Origin: Chryseobacterium contaminans | GTDB taxonomy: Bacteria > Bacteroidota > Bacteroidia > Flavobacteriales > Weeksellaceae | Length of the DNA stretch: 64,000 nt | Assembly (NCBI RefSeq): GCF_001684955.1 | Contig: NZ_MAYF01000312.1 | Coordinates: 1 to 64,000 of the forward strand | Reading direction: 5' to 3' | Part shown: positions 63,178 through 64,000 of the stretch, piece by piece | How positions within the stretch are numbered: position 1 is the first letter of the stretch | Layout of the letters: each line of letters opens with the position of its first letter | The notes under the pieces: generated by a model | What the model was told of the DNA's origin: nothing | Database searches by the model: none | The model's input: only the letters and a program-made list of their open reading frames with translations | Program-made: the position numbers and the translations under genes

Positions 63178-63643
63178 AATACTGGATAATTTGATAAAGT
63201 TCCTCTTCAGAACTCAGTGTATAATCTTGAATTGGAAAAACAAGATTTTCAGGGAGCAAAATTACGGAAAAATCAGGAAACTGTTCCGAACTATGCAGAA
63301 TATATTCTACATCTACCTGATTATTTAATAAAAATTTAATGTTTTCTTCTTCTGTAAAGAGCTCGGTTTGAACTTTTTTTTGTTTACTTTCGGAAGATTT
63401 ATTGGAAATAAAGGTGAAACAGGTCTTGGAAAACTTGTGATAGGCCTCAAATCTTGGAAAAAAATAATCATAATAATCCCCATGAAAGACCAGGTCTTTT
63501 TTTCTTGAAAAACTGAGATTGTTAAGTTGATTGATTTTATAGAAAAACTCGTGAGCGGGTATATCTTTTGCTAATCTTACCAATCCTATGGCAATATCTT
63601 CAAATTCTATATCATCCAGATCATAAAGTTTTTGAATTTCCAA
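63170..63643 (-). CDS. IPExxxVDY family protein
   Basis: A soluble 157-residue protein with IPAHEFFYKINQLNNLSF at about 28-45, where relatives show IPExxxVDY-like residues. It also has KDLVFHGDYYDYFFPRFEAY and ILLPENLVFPIQDY. The family is restricted to Bacteroidota and lies between rnc and pyk, as here. It overlaps rnc by 23 bases and pyk by 8. The function is unknown; the tight overlaps suggest dosage linked to its neighbours. Confidence 0.78.
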   Translation of the reverse strand: MEIQKLYDLDDIEFEDIAIGLVRLAKDIPAHEFFYKINQLNNLSFSRKKDLVFHGDYYDYFFPRFEAYHKFSKTCFTFISNKSSESKQKKVQTELFTEEENIKFLLNNQVDVEYILHSSEQFPDFSVILLPENLVFPIQDYTLSSEEELYQIIQYYE

Positions 63644-64000
63644 GTATATTTTCTTTTTTATTTAAAATATAAAAAGCCCTCTGTGCTGCTTTTTCTTCAG
63701 CTTTTTTCTTGGAGGTTTCTGTAGCATTAGCAATTTTTTCATCTCCCAGCCATACATGACAACGGAACATGACTGCCTTGTTGGCCTGTATTTCCTCGCA
63801 GGTTTCGTACTTTATATTTACCTTCTTCTTCTGGCTCCATTCGAGCAGGAGACCTTTGTAGCTGACAATTTTGTTCTCAAGTTTGTTAATCTCGGAAGGC
63901 GTCAGAAGTTTTTCCAGAATGATCTTTCTACAAGTTTCATAATGAAAGTCCAGATAAACGGCACCGATAAGGGCCTCAAACAAATTACCGGAGATATTCT
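63621..64000 (-). CDS. rnc: Ribonuclease III, 3' part only
   Basis: The minus strand is open from the window edge (NISGNLFEALIGAVYLD) to the stop at 63621, so the first half of the gene is missing. GNLFEALIGAVYLD contains the second acidic cluster of the RNase III catalytic domain. The double-stranded RNA-binding domain follows (YKGLLLEWSQKKK ... KKKAEEKAAQRAF). The enzyme cuts double-stranded rRNA precursors and regulatory RNA. An apparent TTG start at 63983 is internal to the gene. Confidence 0.95.
   Translation of the reverse strand, partial: NISGNLFEALIGAVYLDFHYETCRKIILEKLLTPSEINKLENKIVSYKGLLLEWSQKKKVNIKYETCEEIQANKAVMFRCHVWLGDEKIANATETSKKKAEEKAAQRAFYILNKKENILGNSKTL

Overview
The window looks like chromosomal DNA of a flavobacterium, most likely Chryseobacterium or a close relative in the Weeksellaceae. 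The evidence is AT-rich DNA, promoters of the Bacteroidota form TAnnTTTG, almost no Shine-Dalgarno sites, a type IX secretion (T9SS) sorting domain, the ExbB-ExbD-ExbD-TonB cluster, bacillithiol synthesis (bshB1), cytochrome b558-type succinate dehydrogenase, a 39-codon THX ribosomal protein, and several families typical of Bacteroidota (DUF3276, DUF2480, DUF6452/DUF6048, IPExxxVDY). It is mostly ordinary core genome with compact operons and strong hairpin terminators. No insertion sequence, prophage, CRISPR array or origin was seen.

Layout. 1-1080: truncated acyltransferase gene and a lipoprotein. 1.2-10.1 kb: leuS, then the TonB energy-transduction cluster with an orphan PstS-like lipoprotein and a TPR protein. 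10.2-17.7 kb: bshB1, tRNA-His, a DUF3276 protein, a lone ABC exporter half, the nusB-DUF1573-yajC operon, an SDR enzyme and mscS. 17.8-23.4 kb: the end-joining operon ku-ligD (ligD split by a frameshift at a run of nine A), divergent from a Crp/Fnr-type regulator, followed by a divergent purA paralogue. 23.5-26.0 kb: aspS with a decayed copy of its own 3' end, the two copies bracketing a small membrane-protein gene. 26.2-34.7 kb: MATE pump, THX, DUF937, a glycosyltransferase-like membrane protein, DUF2480, lpxB, a GH99 endo-mannosidase and comEC. 34.9-42.8 kb: sdhCAB, a thioredoxin-fold lipoprotein without CxxC, rlmD, and the DUF6452/DUF6048 pair. 43.5-50.3 kb: a 1713-residue T9SS-exported FN3/GEVED protein and a heavily deleted metalloprotease pseudogene with a very similar C-terminus. 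50.4-53.6 kb: coaE, an MBL hydrolase, paiB and ruvB. 53.9-61.5 kb: hutI, a DUF695-like protein, a BCCT transporter, hutG and an aldehyde dehydrogenase. 61.7-64.0 kb: pyk, an IPExxxVDY protein and the 3' part of rnc.

How the genes work together. ExbB/ExbD/TonB power outer-membrane import. Ku and LigD form a two-component DNA end-joining system. The Crp/Fnr regulator may act through an FNR-geometry palindrome found both between it and ku and in front of the purA paralogue. HutI and HutG are the last two steps of histidine breakdown to glutamate and formamide, with a BCCT permease between them. The main points for follow-up are the ligD frameshift, the shared palindrome, the aspS duplication, and the T9SS gene/pseudogene pair. 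No wholly new system could be demonstrated from the sequence alone.
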